Shown piece by piece: positions 42,089 through 51,274 of a stretch of 64,000 nt of DNA; position 1 is the first letter of the stretch, and the number at the start of each line of letters is the position of its first letter. The translations under genes were made by a program, and so were the position numbers. The DNA comes from Burkholderia sp. PAMC 26561 (GTDB lineage Bacteria > Pseudomonadota > Gammaproteobacteria > Burkholderiales > Burkholderiaceae), in assembly GCF_001557535.2 (NCBI RefSeq), contig NZ_CP014315.1:868001-932000 (forward strand), given 5' to 3'. The notes below the pieces were generated by a model, which had not been told where the DNA came from, did not search any database, and saw only the letters and a program-made list of their open reading frames with translations.

Positions 42089-43045
42089 ATGAAAGCACTG
42101 CGTTTCAATCAGCACGGCGATCCGGGCGTCCTGGTCATCGAGGATCTGCCGTCACCGCGGGCTTCGGCGGGTGAAGCGGTCGTGAGGGTGCTCGCGGCAT
42201 CGATCAATCCGAGCGACGTAAAGAATGTCGAGGGGCGCATGAGCCAGACCACCTTGCCGCGTACGCCGGGGCGTGACTATTCGGGCGTGGTGATCGACGG
42301 TCCGGCCGAATGGCTTGGCGAAGAAGTGTGGGGATCGGGCGGAGACGTCGGCTTTACACGTGACGGCACGCACGCCGAGGAGCTGGTCGTACCGGTCGCC
42401 AGTTTGCATCGCAAGCCGGCTAATTTGAGTCATGAAGAGGCATCGGCGATAGGCGTGAACTTCATCACCGCGTGGTGCGCCGTGGTCGAGGCCGCGCAAC
42501 TGCAGGCGGGGGAAAGCATCGTGATCATCGGCGTCGGCGGGGTGGGCGGAGCGGCGGCGCAGATCGCGAAACGGATCGGCGCGAAGGTCATTGGCGTGGC
42601 GCGCGGCGCGAATGCGCCGGGTCTGTACGTGGACGCGATGGTCGATTCGAAAGCGCCCGGTTTCATCGATGAAATCCGCTCGCTCACTGACGGCGGCGCG
42701 GCCGTCGTGTTCGATACCGTCGGCGGTTCCATGTTCGAGACGGCCGTGCACATGCTTGGATTGCGTGGGCGGCTGGTGGAGATATCGGCGACGGACCGGC
42801 GCGAAGTCACGTTCAACCTCGCCGATTTTTATCACAACGAAAGCCGTCTGTCAGGCGTCGATACACTCAAGCGCGACCTGATCGCGGCGGGCGCGATGCT
42901 CGAAGCGCTGCGTGCGGGATTCGAGGACGGCAGCTACAAGGCGCCTGTCATTGCGCAGACGTTTGCACTCGAAGACGCACAGGCTGCTTATCGTGCGGTG
43001 GCGGCGGGGACGAAAGGCCGCGTGGTGCTCACGCCGTCGAAATGA
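42089..43045 (+). CDS. MDR-superfamily oxidoreductase (quinone oxidoreductase-like)
   Basis: 318 residues from the ATG at 42089 with GGAGGA eight bases upstream. MKALRFNQHGDPGVL is the standard MDR start. RTPGRDYSGVV replaces the zinc motif, so it is zinc-free, and IIGVGGVGGAAAQIAKRIGAK is the nucleotide-binding fold. VVFDTVGG lies downstream, and the C-terminus has KGRVVLTPS. The stop overlaps the MFS start (ATGA), so the two form an operon. The IS21 right end lies 27 bp upstream of the start codon, so native promoter elements are probably lost or displaced. Confidence 0.92.
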   Translation: MKALRFNQHGDPGVLVIEDLPSPRASAGEAVVRVLAASINPSDVKNVEGRMSQTTLPRTPGRDYSGVVIDGPAEWLGEEVWGSGGDVGFTRDGTHAEELVVPVASLHRKPANLSHEEASAIGVNFITAWCAVVEAAQLQAGESIVIIGVGGVGGAAAQIAKRIGAKVIGVARGANAPGLYVDAMVDSKAPGFIDEIRSLTDGGAAVVFDTVGGSMFETAVHMLGLRGRLVEISATDRREVTFNLADFYHNESRLSGVDTLKRDLIAAGAMLEALRAGFEDGSYKAPVIAQTFALEDAQAAYRAVAAGTKGRVVLTPSK

Positions 43046-44267
43046 CCACGCGCTGGCGGCTCCAGCCGCAGTCGGTCCTGTTTGCCATCTATTTAGGCGC
43101 ACTGGCCGCGTTGCCGCCCATTTCCATCGATATGGCGCTTCCCGCGCTCGTCGATATAGCCGGTTCCCTGCATGCGGGCGCAAGTCAGGCGGGGCTCACG
43201 CTGAGCCTTTTCATGGCGGGTTTTGCAGTGGGGCCGATCGTCTACGGTCCTCTCTGCGATGCCCGAGGCCGCAAGCCCACGCTTCTTCTCGGCCTGGCCT
43301 TGTTCACGGTGGGCGGAATCGGATCGGCGGTCGCGCCCGACATAAGCATATTGCTGGGCGCGCGATTGGTTCAGGGCATTGGGGCGGGTGCGGGCATGAC
43401 GGTAGCGCTTGCCATCGTGCGCGATCTCTTCGAAGGCAACGCCATGCAGCATCGTCTTGCGGCCATCACGGTCGTCGCGAACGTTGCGCCGATTGTCGCG
43501 CCATCTGTCGGCGTCGCATTGCTTGCCGCGATCGAATGGCGCGGGATTTACGGCGTCATGGCGGTGTGCGGTTTCCTGGCGGCGATCGTGACGTGGACCG
43601 GCCTCGTTGAATCTGCGCCGCGACGCAGCCCGGATGTCGCGATCGCCGGGCTGCGTGAGCAGTATCGGCGCGTGCTGACGCATCGCTTGGTCATCGGCAA
43701 TATTCTGATCAATGGTTTCGGATTCGGCTGGATGTTCGCTTACGTGGCAGGTTCGCCGCTGGTGCTGCTGCATGTCCTGCACGTCAGGCCGGTGATCTAT
43801 GCCGCCATGTTCGCCATGACCGGCCTCGGCATTGTCGCCGGCGCGACAATCAATGGCGTGCTGGCGTCGCGCGGCGTCGGGGCACGGCGCGTTCTGGCGG
43901 TTGCGATCTGCGTGACACTGGCCGCGACCCTCAGCCTGATCGCAATGAACGTGCTGCATCTCGCGACCTTGCTCACGATCATGCCGTTGCTCGTGGCATG
44001 TACGTTCTGCTTCGGACTGGCCGCGCCCAGCGCGACGCGCGGTGCGCTCGACCCCATGCCCGAGCTCGCAGGCGTGGCGGCGGCCTGTTGACATCGGTGC
44101 AGATGCTCTGCGGCGCGGCATCGAGTTCGGTGGTTGCGTTGTTGTTCTCGACATCCGGCCCCCAGGCGATGAGCGGCGTCATGTTCGCGTGCGCGCTGCT
44201 TGGCGCAATCACGTGGATCTGGGTCGGCAAAAAGGGACACAGTGAAGTGCGTCGGGCTGCCGCGTAA
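43042..44267 (+). pseudogene. Bcr/CflA-type MFS drug efflux transporter, frameshifted near C-terminus
   Basis: The frame from 43042 encodes 349 residues with the Bcr/CflA start PPISIDMALPALVDIAGSL, then LCDARGRKPTLLLGL and VQGIGAGAGMTVALAIVRDL, and stops at 44091 just after PMPELAGVAA. The next frame continues GGLLTSVQMLCGAASSSVVA through the last helices to 44267. One lost G in GCGG(G)CGG near 44079-44081 would restore GVAGGLL and a protein of about 408 residues. As read, the last one or two helices are missing, which would probably inactivate it unless this is a sequence error. Confidence 0.85.
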
Positions 44268-44402
44268 ATCGCGACAGCTTCCAAGCTCACATCGAAGATT
44301 TCTTTGATTCCGTGTCAACACACTCGGCGATGAGGCGTTAAACATGTAATCGCGACACGCAAGCCGCGACACTGTTAAACAACCACGAAGGGTCTTACCG
44401 CC

Positions 44403-44624
44403 ATGAAAAAGCAACTCGTTGCTGCATCGCTCGCCGCCTTGTTTTCCGCTGCTGTGTTCGCACAAGCTTCGGCTCCTGCTGTAGCGCCCGCAGCTCCGGC
44501 TGCAACCACGGCAGATGCTGCGCAACCCGCGAGCGCACACAAGGCCAAGAAGCATCATCACAAGAAGCACCACAAGAACACGACTGCAGCTTCGGCGATC
44601 CCTTCGTCGGCAGCAAAGCCCTAA
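44403..44624 (+). CDS. Small secreted Ala/His/Lys-rich protein
   Basis: 73 residues. The signal peptide LAALFSAAVFAQA suggests export. The mature chain is an Ala/Pro linker followed by a cationic His/Lys tract (KAKKHHHKKHHKN). Such tails occur in acid-shock-like and metal-binding small proteins, but no family is firmly identified. GAAGGG precedes the ATG at SD distance. The gene is followed 100 bp later by a strong terminator and is probably monocistronic. Confidence 0.75.
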   Translation: MKKQLVAASLAALFSAAVFAQASAPAVAPAAPAATTADAAQPASAHKAKKHHHKKHHKNTTAASAIPSSAAKP

Positions 44625-45002
44625 GTTTGGGGAGCAGTAAAAGCCCGGTCTGACCGTCGCGCCGTCTCAAGAAAAGTACCTTTATCGAGGTATCGGACGG
44701 CGTAACGCGGGGCTTTGAGTTGGCGGCTCGAATGCGCATCATTGCGTGTTCGAGCCGTTTTTCGTTGGGCTTTCACGGTTGGTAAATCGTAAAGCAGGAT
44801 CGGCTGATGTGTCGTTTTGGAAAGCGATCCGCCGAGGCCTTTCCCATGCTCGGGTCCCGCGACGTGTATCATCCACACCACGCGGCTTTTTGCGCCGCCG
44901 TTCCTTCATTGCGCTGCTTGCCGTGTTATCGCCAGGATATCGCGCCCGCCGCTTCACGCGCGCTTGAACCGAACGCGCAACCTTCAGCTCTTTTCCGTAC
45001 AG
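44625..45002. other. Intergenic region with terminator and prfC upstream sequence
   Basis: 378 bp without a supported gene. The terminator at 44724-44762 divides it. The prfC frame stays open upstream to 44817, but the extra N-terminal codons do not resemble RF3. The second half should hold the prfC promoter; I see no clear -35/-10 pair. Confidence 0.5.
44724..44762 (+). terminator. Rho-independent terminator
   Basis: CGGCTCGAATGCGC (44724-44737) pairs with GCGTGTTCGAGCCG (44744-44757) over 14 bp with two wobbles around ATCATT, followed by TTTTT. It lies about 100 bp past the small secreted protein gene. Confidence 0.9.
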
Positions 45003-46604
45003 ATGGCACTCTCCGAACTCAAACGGCGCCGCACGTTCGCGGTCATTTCCCACCCTGACGCGGGCAAAACCACGCTGACCGAAAAGCTCTTGCTGTTTTC
45101 GGGCGCGATCCAGATTGCCGGCACGGTGAAGGGCCGCAAGAGCAACCGATACGCAACGTCCGACTGGATGGAAATCGAAAAGCAACGCGGCATTTCCGTT
45201 GCCAGTTCCGTCATGCAGTTCGAATATGGCGATTGCGTCATCAACCTGCTCGATACCCCCGGCCACGAAGACTTCTCCGAAGATACGTATCGCGTCCTGA
45301 CGGCCGTCGACGCCGCCGTGATGGTGATCGATGGCGCGAACGGCGTCGAAGCCCAGACGCTCAAGTTGCTCGAAGTCTGCCGCAGCCGCCGCACGCCGAT
45401 CCTCACGTTCATCAACAAGATGGACCGTGAAGTACGCCAGCCGCTCGAATTGCTCGACGAAATCGAGCAGCATCTCGGCGTCGCCGCCGTGCCGTTCACC
45501 TGGCCTATCGGCATGGGCAAGGAATTCCAGGGCGTCTATGACATCGAGCATGATCAGGTGCGCGTGTTTCGTGCGGGGCAGGACACGGCCGGCGGCGCGG
45601 TAGAAACCGTGCACGCCCTCGACGATGCCGACGGCGAACGCCGTTTTGGTCCGAGCTGGGCGCGTGCGAAAGAAGAGATCGATCTGATCACGGGTGCTAC
45701 GCCGGCGTTCGATCGCGCCAAGTTCCTGGCCGGCGAGCAGTCACCGGTGCTGTTCGGATCGGCGATCAACAACTTCGGTGTGAAGGAAATCCTCGACGCG
45801 CTGGTCGAGCTGGCGCCGCCGCCCGCCATGCGGATGTCGGTGCAGCGTCCTGTGTTGCCCGAGGAGCCGCGTTTTACAGGCGTGGTGTTCAAGGTGCAGG
45901 CGAATATGGACCCGGCGCATCGTGACCGCGTGGCGTTCATCCGCGTGTGTTCCGGGCATTTCGAGCGTGGCATGGCGCTGAAAGTGACGCGCTCGGGCAA
46001 GACGTTTCGCGCGAGCAACGTGGTGACGTTCCTCTCGCAGCGCCGCGAGACGGTGAGCGAGGCCTATCCTGGCGATATCATCGGCATTCCGAACCATGGC
46101 ACGCTGAGTCTCGGCGATACCCTGACCGAAGGCGAGATGTTGCAGTTCGTCGGATTGCCGTTCTTTGCGCCGGAAATTTTCCAGACGGTGGAAGTCGTCG
46201 ACCCGATTCGCGCGAAGCAGTTGGGTGAAGCGCTGCGGCAACTCGGCGACGAAGGTGCGATCCAGGTGTTCCGTCCTGTGCTGGGCGGCTCGACCATTCT
46301 GGGCGCAGTCGGGCAGTTGCAGTTCGAGGTCGTGGCGCATCGATTGTCCGCGGAATACAAGGTCGATGTGCGGATCATGCCGGCGCGGTATCGCATGTCG
46401 CGATGGGTAACATGCGACGACGCGGCGGAGTTGCGCCGTTTCACCGATGCCTATGCGGCGCGCATCGCGCTGGATGCATCGAATGCGCCGACGTATCTCG
46501 CTTCACATGTTTCCGAAATCGATGTCGCGCAGAAGGCCTGGCCGAAGATTGTCTTCAACGAGCTGCGCGAGCATTCGGGCGCTCCGTTTCAAAAGACGAT
46601 CTGA
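45003..46604 (+). CDS. prfC: Peptide chain release factor 3
   Basis: 533 residues from the ATG at 45003, matching the RF3 start (SELKRRRTFAVISHPDAGKT); the frame is open further upstream but not conserved. GTPase motifs are G1 SHPDAGKTTLTEK, the G2 region EKQRGISVASSVMQF, G3 DTPGHEDFSEDTYR and G4 FINKMDRE. RF3 is the ribosome-bound GTPase that recycles RF1 and RF2 after termination. Domain II and the C-terminal domain are complete, and the length is near the 529 of E. coli. No strong SD precedes the ATG. It converges with the GH3 gene across a GC-rich hairpin. Confidence 0.97.
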   Translation: MALSELKRRRTFAVISHPDAGKTTLTEKLLLFSGAIQIAGTVKGRKSNRYATSDWMEIEKQRGISVASSVMQFEYGDCVINLLDTPGHEDFSEDTYRVLTAVDAAVMVIDGANGVEAQTLKLLEVCRSRRTPILTFINKMDREVRQPLELLDEIEQHLGVAAVPFTWPIGMGKEFQGVYDIEHDQVRVFRAGQDTAGGAVETVHALDDADGERRFGPSWARAKEEIDLITGATPAFDRAKFLAGEQSPVLFGSAINNFGVKEILDALVELAPPPAMRMSVQRPVLPEEPRFTGVVFKVQANMDPAHRDRVAFIRVCSGHFERGMALKVTRSGKTFRASNVVTFLSQRRETVSEAYPGDIIGIPNHGTLSLGDTLTEGEMLQFVGLPFFAPEIFQTVEVVDPIRAKQLGEALRQLGDEGAIQVFRPVLGGSTILGAVGQLQFEVVAHRLSAEYKVDVRIMPARYRMSRWVTCDDAAELRRFTDAYAARIALDASNAPTYLASHVSEIDVAQKAWPKIVFNELREHSGAPFQKTI

Positions 46605-46664
46605 GGCTGGCGAGTGTGCTCTCGGACGGATCTCGCCTTTGAGCACGTAATATCAAATGAACGC

Positions 46665-46698
46665 AGGCGCGGCGCACACTGATGCACGCGCCGCGCCT
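46665..46698. terminator. GC-rich hairpin between prfC and GH3
   Basis: AGGCGCGGCGC (46665-46675) pairs perfectly with GCGCCGCGCCT (46688-46698) around a 12-nt loop. It lies between two convergent genes but has no T-tract either way, so it may cause pausing or Rho-linked termination. Confidence 0.5.
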
Positions 46699-46714
46699 CG
46701 TCCATCACAAGCGA

Positions 46715-48730
46715 TCAATACGTCAGGCCAAATCCAAACGGATACAACGGGTGCGCGGTGTCGTGCGGAAGATCTTCCAGTTGCACGGCCACCTCGGCCA
46801 TCGACGAAGGCAACTCAAACGGCAGTTTCCCTTGAGGCTTGCCTTTACCCGTCAACACATCGAACAGTGCCGTGTCGCTCGCGCCGAAATTCGCGAGGAT
46901 GGCAGTCGCCTTTCCCTGGACATTGGTGAGGATCGCCGGACGATCCATGTAGACCGACACGATCGACTTCGGAGCACTGGCGGCCTGCTTGATCGCCTCG
47001 TAGTCCGGATTGCCGTCGACGAACGCAAGGCTGCCTTCATGCTGCATTGCGCCGAATACGTAGTTCGGATGGAGTGTCTCGTACGGTGTGCTCACACGCA
47101 GGATCGCCACGTCCGCAGCTTGCGGCGTGCCCACGACCTGATAACCATATTTCCGCGCAACGGCAGGGTCGATGCCGTACAGCCAGACTTTCTTGCCGGT
47201 ATCCGCCATCGGCAGCAGCTTGTCGTTGTTTTGCAGCAGCACCATCGACCGGCGTTGTGCATCGAGCGCCTGGGCCTGGAAGTCAGCGTTGCCCACTATG
47301 CCGCTCGCAGCCGTGGCATCGACGTACGGTTGATCGAACAGCCCTTGCTGGAATTTTTGCAGAAGCACGCGGTAGGCTGAATCGGCGAGACGCGCTTCAG
47401 TCAGCAAGCCCTGGTTGACGGCCTGAATGATGAAACTGGGGTCGTCTTCCCCGCCGAATTGATCGATGCCCGCGTTGACCGCTTTTACAAAACGCTGCAG
47501 ACGGGTCGCGTTTTCCATTCCCCACGGCATGCCCAGTCCAACGAAAGACGGTGCGCCGGAAGAGGCGCCGTTCATGCAGTTCGCGTCGCAATCGGAGGCA
47601 ATGAGCCAGTCCGATACGATCACACCCTTGAAGTTGTACTTGCCCCGCAGCAGGTCCGTCAGAAGCGCTTTGTCGTAAGCGGCTCCGACCTGTTCGAGCG
47701 CAATTCCGTCGACCGTCACCGGTCCGTCAGGTTCGGAATAAGTCGGCATCACGGAGCCGACATTGGCGGCGAATGCACCTTCGAACGGCTTCAGATGGTA
47801 AGCGTAGTTGTTGCCTGGATAAGTCGCATAGCGGCCGTAGTAGTTGTGGCTGTCGAACCCGGACTTCTGCGCGCCATAGCCGGCCCAATGCTTCACCACG
47901 GCAATGACACTGTTCGCTTGAATGCCGTTGCTGCCGCCCTGGAAGCCTTCAATATAAGCCTGCACCTGCGCGCGCGTCAGGTCGGCGTCTTCGCCGAAGG
48001 TCCCGTTGATCCGGGCCCAGCGCGGCTCGGTGGCCAGATCGGCCTGCGGTGAAAGCGCTTCGGTAATGCCCACTGCGCGATATTCCTGGCGCGCGATGTC
48101 GCCGAACTTGCGCGTAAGCGCAGCATCGCCGATGGCGCCAAAACCGAGTGTTTCGGGCCACTTCGAAAACCCGCTGTCGCCTGCGCTCGCACCGAGGACG
48201 TACTGGAAGTGATTGCGCGGGTCCGAGCTGATCGACACGGGAATACCGAGCCGGGATTGCTCGGCCAGCGCCTGGATCTGGTTGTACTGGTCGGCCATCG
48301 TTTTTGCATCGCCGCTCATGCGCGTGATGTAGGTGCTGATGTTCCGGCTGTTGATCTGAGTCTTCAACGTGGCCATGTCGTAGGCCGTGCCCGTGCCCGC
48401 ACCGGTGGTGTCGTTCAACACAGGAGCCGTGCCGTGCATCATCAAGCCCGCCTTCTCGGCGAGCGTCAGGCGACTCACGAGGTCGCGCGCGCGGACGTCG
48501 GCACTCAACCGCCAGTCTTCGTACGGTTCGAGCTGGCCGCTCTTGTCCATGTCCTTGAATGTCAGGCCGTCCCTGGAAATCAGCTTCAAAGTCGTCTGGC
48601 TGAAATCCGGTTGCGCGACCGGGGTGTTGGCGGGGTCATCGCTGCCGCAGGCGAACAGGCCAAGCGCGAGCGTCATGCTCGACGCCGTCAACGCTGACCT
48701 GTGAAAAACAGACCGTGGGTAAAAGCTCAT
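46715..48730 (-). CDS. Glycoside hydrolase family 3 lipoprotein (beta-glucosidase-like)
   Basis: 671 residues. An N-terminal signal ends in lipobox LFAC (Cys28), so the enzyme is probably anchored to a membrane facing the periplasm. The GH3 barrel has AEQSRLGIPVSISSDPRNH, VVKHWAGYGAQKSG, and the nucleophile Asp in GVIVSDWLIASDCD. A C-terminal alpha/beta sandwich starts near RRSMVLLQNNDKLLP and ends PLYPFGFGLTY, a usual GH3 end. It should cleave beta-linked glucosides or xylosides. The sugar and linkage cannot be fixed from sequence. An AraC regulator is divergent about 240 bp away. Confidence 0.93.
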   Translation of the reverse strand: MSFYPRSVFHRSALTASSMTLALGLFACGSDDPANTPVAQPDFSQTTLKLISRDGLTFKDMDKSGQLEPYEDWRLSADVRARDLVSRLTLAEKAGLMMHGTAPVLNDTTGAGTGTAYDMATLKTQINSRNISTYITRMSGDAKTMADQYNQIQALAEQSRLGIPVSISSDPRNHFQYVLGASAGDSGFSKWPETLGFGAIGDAALTRKFGDIARQEYRAVGITEALSPQADLATEPRWARINGTFGEDADLTRAQVQAYIEGFQGGSNGIQANSVIAVVKHWAGYGAQKSGFDSHNYYGRYATYPGNNYAYHLKPFEGAFAANVGSVMPTYSEPDGPVTVDGIALEQVGAAYDKALLTDLLRGKYNFKGVIVSDWLIASDCDANCMNGASSGAPSFVGLGMPWGMENATRLQRFVKAVNAGIDQFGGEDDPSFIIQAVNQGLLTEARLADSAYRVLLQKFQQGLFDQPYVDATAASGIVGNADFQAQALDAQRRSMVLLQNNDKLLPMADTGKKVWLYGIDPAVARKYGYQVVGTPQAADVAILRVSTPYETLHPNYVFGAMQHEGSLAFVDGNPDYEAIKQAASAPKSIVSVYMDRPAILTNVQGKATAILANFGASDTALFDVLTGKGKPQGKLPFELPSSMAEVAVQLEDLPHDTAHPLYPFGFGLTY

Positions 48731-48974
48731 TCGTGTCTCCTGAAATCGGGTTTTTTTGGCTTCTGTCGAACGACCTTACAAGAAGGCGTTCGACACTTTA
48801 CCGACCCATTTCAATCGACGTTTTACCGCTGGGTGCATCGTTTATCTTTGAGGAGCGCAGCGTGTAAGCGGGCGTAACTTTTCCGATTCCGGGCGGCTGC
48901 CAGCGCGCCACTTGCATGTGGACCCACATTCCTGGCTGCTTTGCGGGCATTGCAGCAAGCTATGGGAATTCCTG

Positions 48975-50087
48975 ATGGCGTCAGCAGCGATCTCTGCGCA
49001 CTATTACGAAGTGAAAGCCAGCATCGAGCCTATGTCATCCAAAACGTCATCACACTTCAGCGACCACACTCGCACCGTTTCCAATCGCATCGCCGTGTTT
49101 GCAATGGACGCCGCCGGGCGTGCCGGCGTGTCGCCGCAATCGTTCACCACCCGCACCGGGATCAGCGCGCAGGAACTGGTCGACAGAACCGGCCGCATCG
49201 ATCCCGCGCGGCACAGGCGGGTCGTCGAACTGATGGCTTATGTTGGCGCTGCTTCTCGCGTGATGCCGGACAGGCCGCATATGTTGTTTCCGGATTTTCC
49301 CGTGCTGGGCAACCTGTGCCTCAACGCCCGGACATTGCGCGAAGCGCTGGAGTCGTATCAGACGTTCCGTCCGCTCATCGGCGAGTTTGATTTTCTTGGG
49401 CACAGGGAAACACCGGACCACATGCAGTTCGAATACATCGCGGAGTTCGCGCCGGGCAGCGGTTTCCAGGCGCTCTCCAACTTCCAGGTACTCGCCAGCC
49501 TGATTCGGGCTTACGACGTGTCGGAGCAAACGGTGTTTCACGTTTCGCTCATGGGACCCGCGCTCCCGGGAACGAACGATACCGGCGAGTTCTTCGGCGC
49601 AGCCGTGAGGTATCACGCCGATGCAAACCGGCTGCAGTTCTCAAGCGCTCTGCTTGACGTGCCGCTCATCCATTACAACGTCACGCTGGCGCCCTTTCTG
49701 CGAGAGCAGGCTCAGCATGAACTGTTGCGCGTTCAAAGAGGGCATCGATTCTCATACAGCGTCGAGCATCTGATCAGCGAAATCATCAAGGACCCGGACG
49801 ACGAAGGACATACATCGTCGTCATTGCTTGAGCAAACATGCCAGCGTCTGAACACCTCGCGCTGGACATTGCACCGCCGGTTGCAATCCGAAGGATTGCA
49901 TTTCACCGAACTCGAATCGCGTGTCAGGTCCAAAGAAGCGTGCCGACTGCTCAGCGAGACCGCCTTGAGTCTCGGGCAGATCAGCGAGCAACTCGGCTTT
50001 TCGTCGCAGAGCGCTTTCACCCGGTTTTTCCGCACACGGCACGACGTGCCGCCACTGGCGTTTCGCCAGCGTGTCCAGTTGGGCTAA
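48975..50087 (+). CDS. AraC-family regulator (arabinose-binding-like N-terminal domain)
   Basis: About 370 residues from the ATG at 48975; ATGs at 48912 and 49032 are alternatives, and none has a strong SD. The large N-terminal domain has LCLNARTLREALESYQTFRPL and FQALSNFQVLASLIRAYD, typical of PF12625-type AraC proteins. These differ from cupin AraC proteins and often control hydroxy-acid or lipid genes. The C-terminal HTH pair is LNTSRWTLHRRLQSEGLHF and ALSLGQISEQLGFSSQSAF. It is divergent from the GH3 gene, which could be its target, though this subclass usually regulates neighbouring dehydrogenases. Confidence 0.9.
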   Translation: MASAAISAHYYEVKASIEPMSSKTSSHFSDHTRTVSNRIAVFAMDAAGRAGVSPQSFTTRTGISAQELVDRTGRIDPARHRRVVELMAYVGAASRVMPDRPHMLFPDFPVLGNLCLNARTLREALESYQTFRPLIGEFDFLGHRETPDHMQFEYIAEFAPGSGFQALSNFQVLASLIRAYDVSEQTVFHVSLMGPALPGTNDTGEFFGAAVRYHADANRLQFSSALLDVPLIHYNVTLAPFLREQAQHELLRVQRGHRFSYSVEHLISEIIKDPDDEGHTSSSLLEQTCQRLNTSRWTLHRRLQSEGLHFTELESRVRSKEACRLLSETALSLGQISEQLGFSSQSAFTRFFRTRHDVPPLAFRQRVQLG

Positions 50088-50136
50088 TAACCTGCGACGG
50101 CTCCTGCCACGCGCCTGTTCAGATCGCCGGCGACCC

Positions 50137-50949
50137 TCAATCCGTGCTCTGTGCCATCTTCACGGGCAAAGGCACGTGTAACCACTTCTCCACGATGCCG
50201 TTCAACTCGCCGCTTTTCTTGGCATCGGTGAGGATTGCATCGACCTTCGTCTGCAACTTCGGCTCGCCCTTGTTCAGTCCCACATGACATGCCGACTCAT
50301 GAATCACGTACTTGAGCGCAGGCTTGTTCGTTGCCGATGCCGGTAACGTCGTGGCAATCTTGGTCGCCACGAAATCTCCCGTGCCCACCAGCGGAACCTG
50401 ACCCGCAAGGTATGCGGAGATCATCCCGCTGTTGTCTTCGAAGCGCTTGATGTTGGTCGATGGCGGCACACTCTTGGTCAGCATCAGATCCTCGAACGTT
50501 CCGCGCGCCACGCCAACCGTCTTGCCGGCCATGTCCGCCGGACCATCGATCTTCATGTTCGCCGGACCATACACGCTGTTGTTGTAGGGCGAGTACGACT
50601 GCGAGAAATCGATGACCTTGTCGCGCTCGGCATCGCGGCCAAGTGTCGAGACGATCAGGTCCACTTTCTTCGTCTGCAAATAGGGAATGCGGTTGGCGCT
50701 CGTGACCGGAACGAGTTCGAGCTTTGCACCGAGTTTCCTGGCCAGCAGGGCAGAGATATCGATATCGAGTCCTTCGAGTTGCATGCTCGGACCCACCGAC
50801 CCAAACGGTGCGAAATCCTGCGGAACGGCAACGCGCAACACGCCGCGCTTTTCGATGTCATCCAGTGCGTCCGCGTGCGCGGGCGCCACACGCGCAATTG
50901 CGCTGAGTGCGACCACGCCAAGTGTCATCAACAACTTCGAAGTTTTCAT
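50137..50949 (-). CDS. Periplasmic amino-acid-type solute-binding protein, orphan
   Basis: About 270 residues from the ATG at 50949; an in-frame start at 51000 adds 17 residues ahead of the signal peptide. The signal ends APAHADA, followed by the SBP_bac_3 pattern: IEKRGVLRVAVPQDFAPFGS, QLEGLDIDISALLARKLGAK, then KTKKVDLIVSTLGR-like YLQTKKVDLIVSTLGR and VIDFSQSYSP. It binds a polar or basic amino acid in ABC import. No permease or ATPase gene adjoins it here, so it must share a transporter encoded elsewhere or act as a sensor or scavenger. Confidence 0.9.
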   Translation of the reverse strand: MKTSKLLMTLGVVALSAIARVAPAHADALDDIEKRGVLRVAVPQDFAPFGSVGPSMQLEGLDIDISALLARKLGAKLELVPVTSANRIPYLQTKKVDLIVSTLGRDAERDKVIDFSQSYSPYNNSVYGPANMKIDGPADMAGKTVGVARGTFEDLMLTKSVPPSTNIKRFEDNSGMISAYLAGQVPLVGTGDFVATKIATTLPASATNKPALKYVIHESACHVGLNKGEPKLQTKVDAILTDAKKSGELNGIVEKWLHVPLPVKMAQSTD

Positions 50950-51274
50950 GTTTGCCCTGAAACGTGGATGGGTGTGCCGCGCGTGCGAGAAGCCCGGCAT
51001 TGAAAAGTCTATTTGAAAGTCTTTTGTTTTCTAAACGATTCAAAATTGCCGCGCATTGAGACGGCGTACGTTTTTGGCGCGAGGCAGCTCAGCGCCGCTC
51101 GATGTTGCTCAATGCGACCCGCCAACGTAGGGGTAAGTCCGCCCGCCCGAGCTTATTGCTCGATTTATTTTCCATTTATTTCCTGAAGCGCAGCAGAAAA
51201 CCGATATTTTTCCCGACCGGAATTGCATTTTTTCCACCCTACACTGGGCGCTCGAAAATCACGCTCCGGAAATC
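50950..51274. other. Divergent intergenic region
   Basis: 325 bp between the solute-binding protein and acyltransferase starts. It holds AT-rich tracts at about 51005-51045 and 51155-51235, including near-repeats AAAGTCTATTTG and AAAGTCTTTTG (51004-51025) that suit the minus-strand promoter. No gene is supported. Confidence 0.4.
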
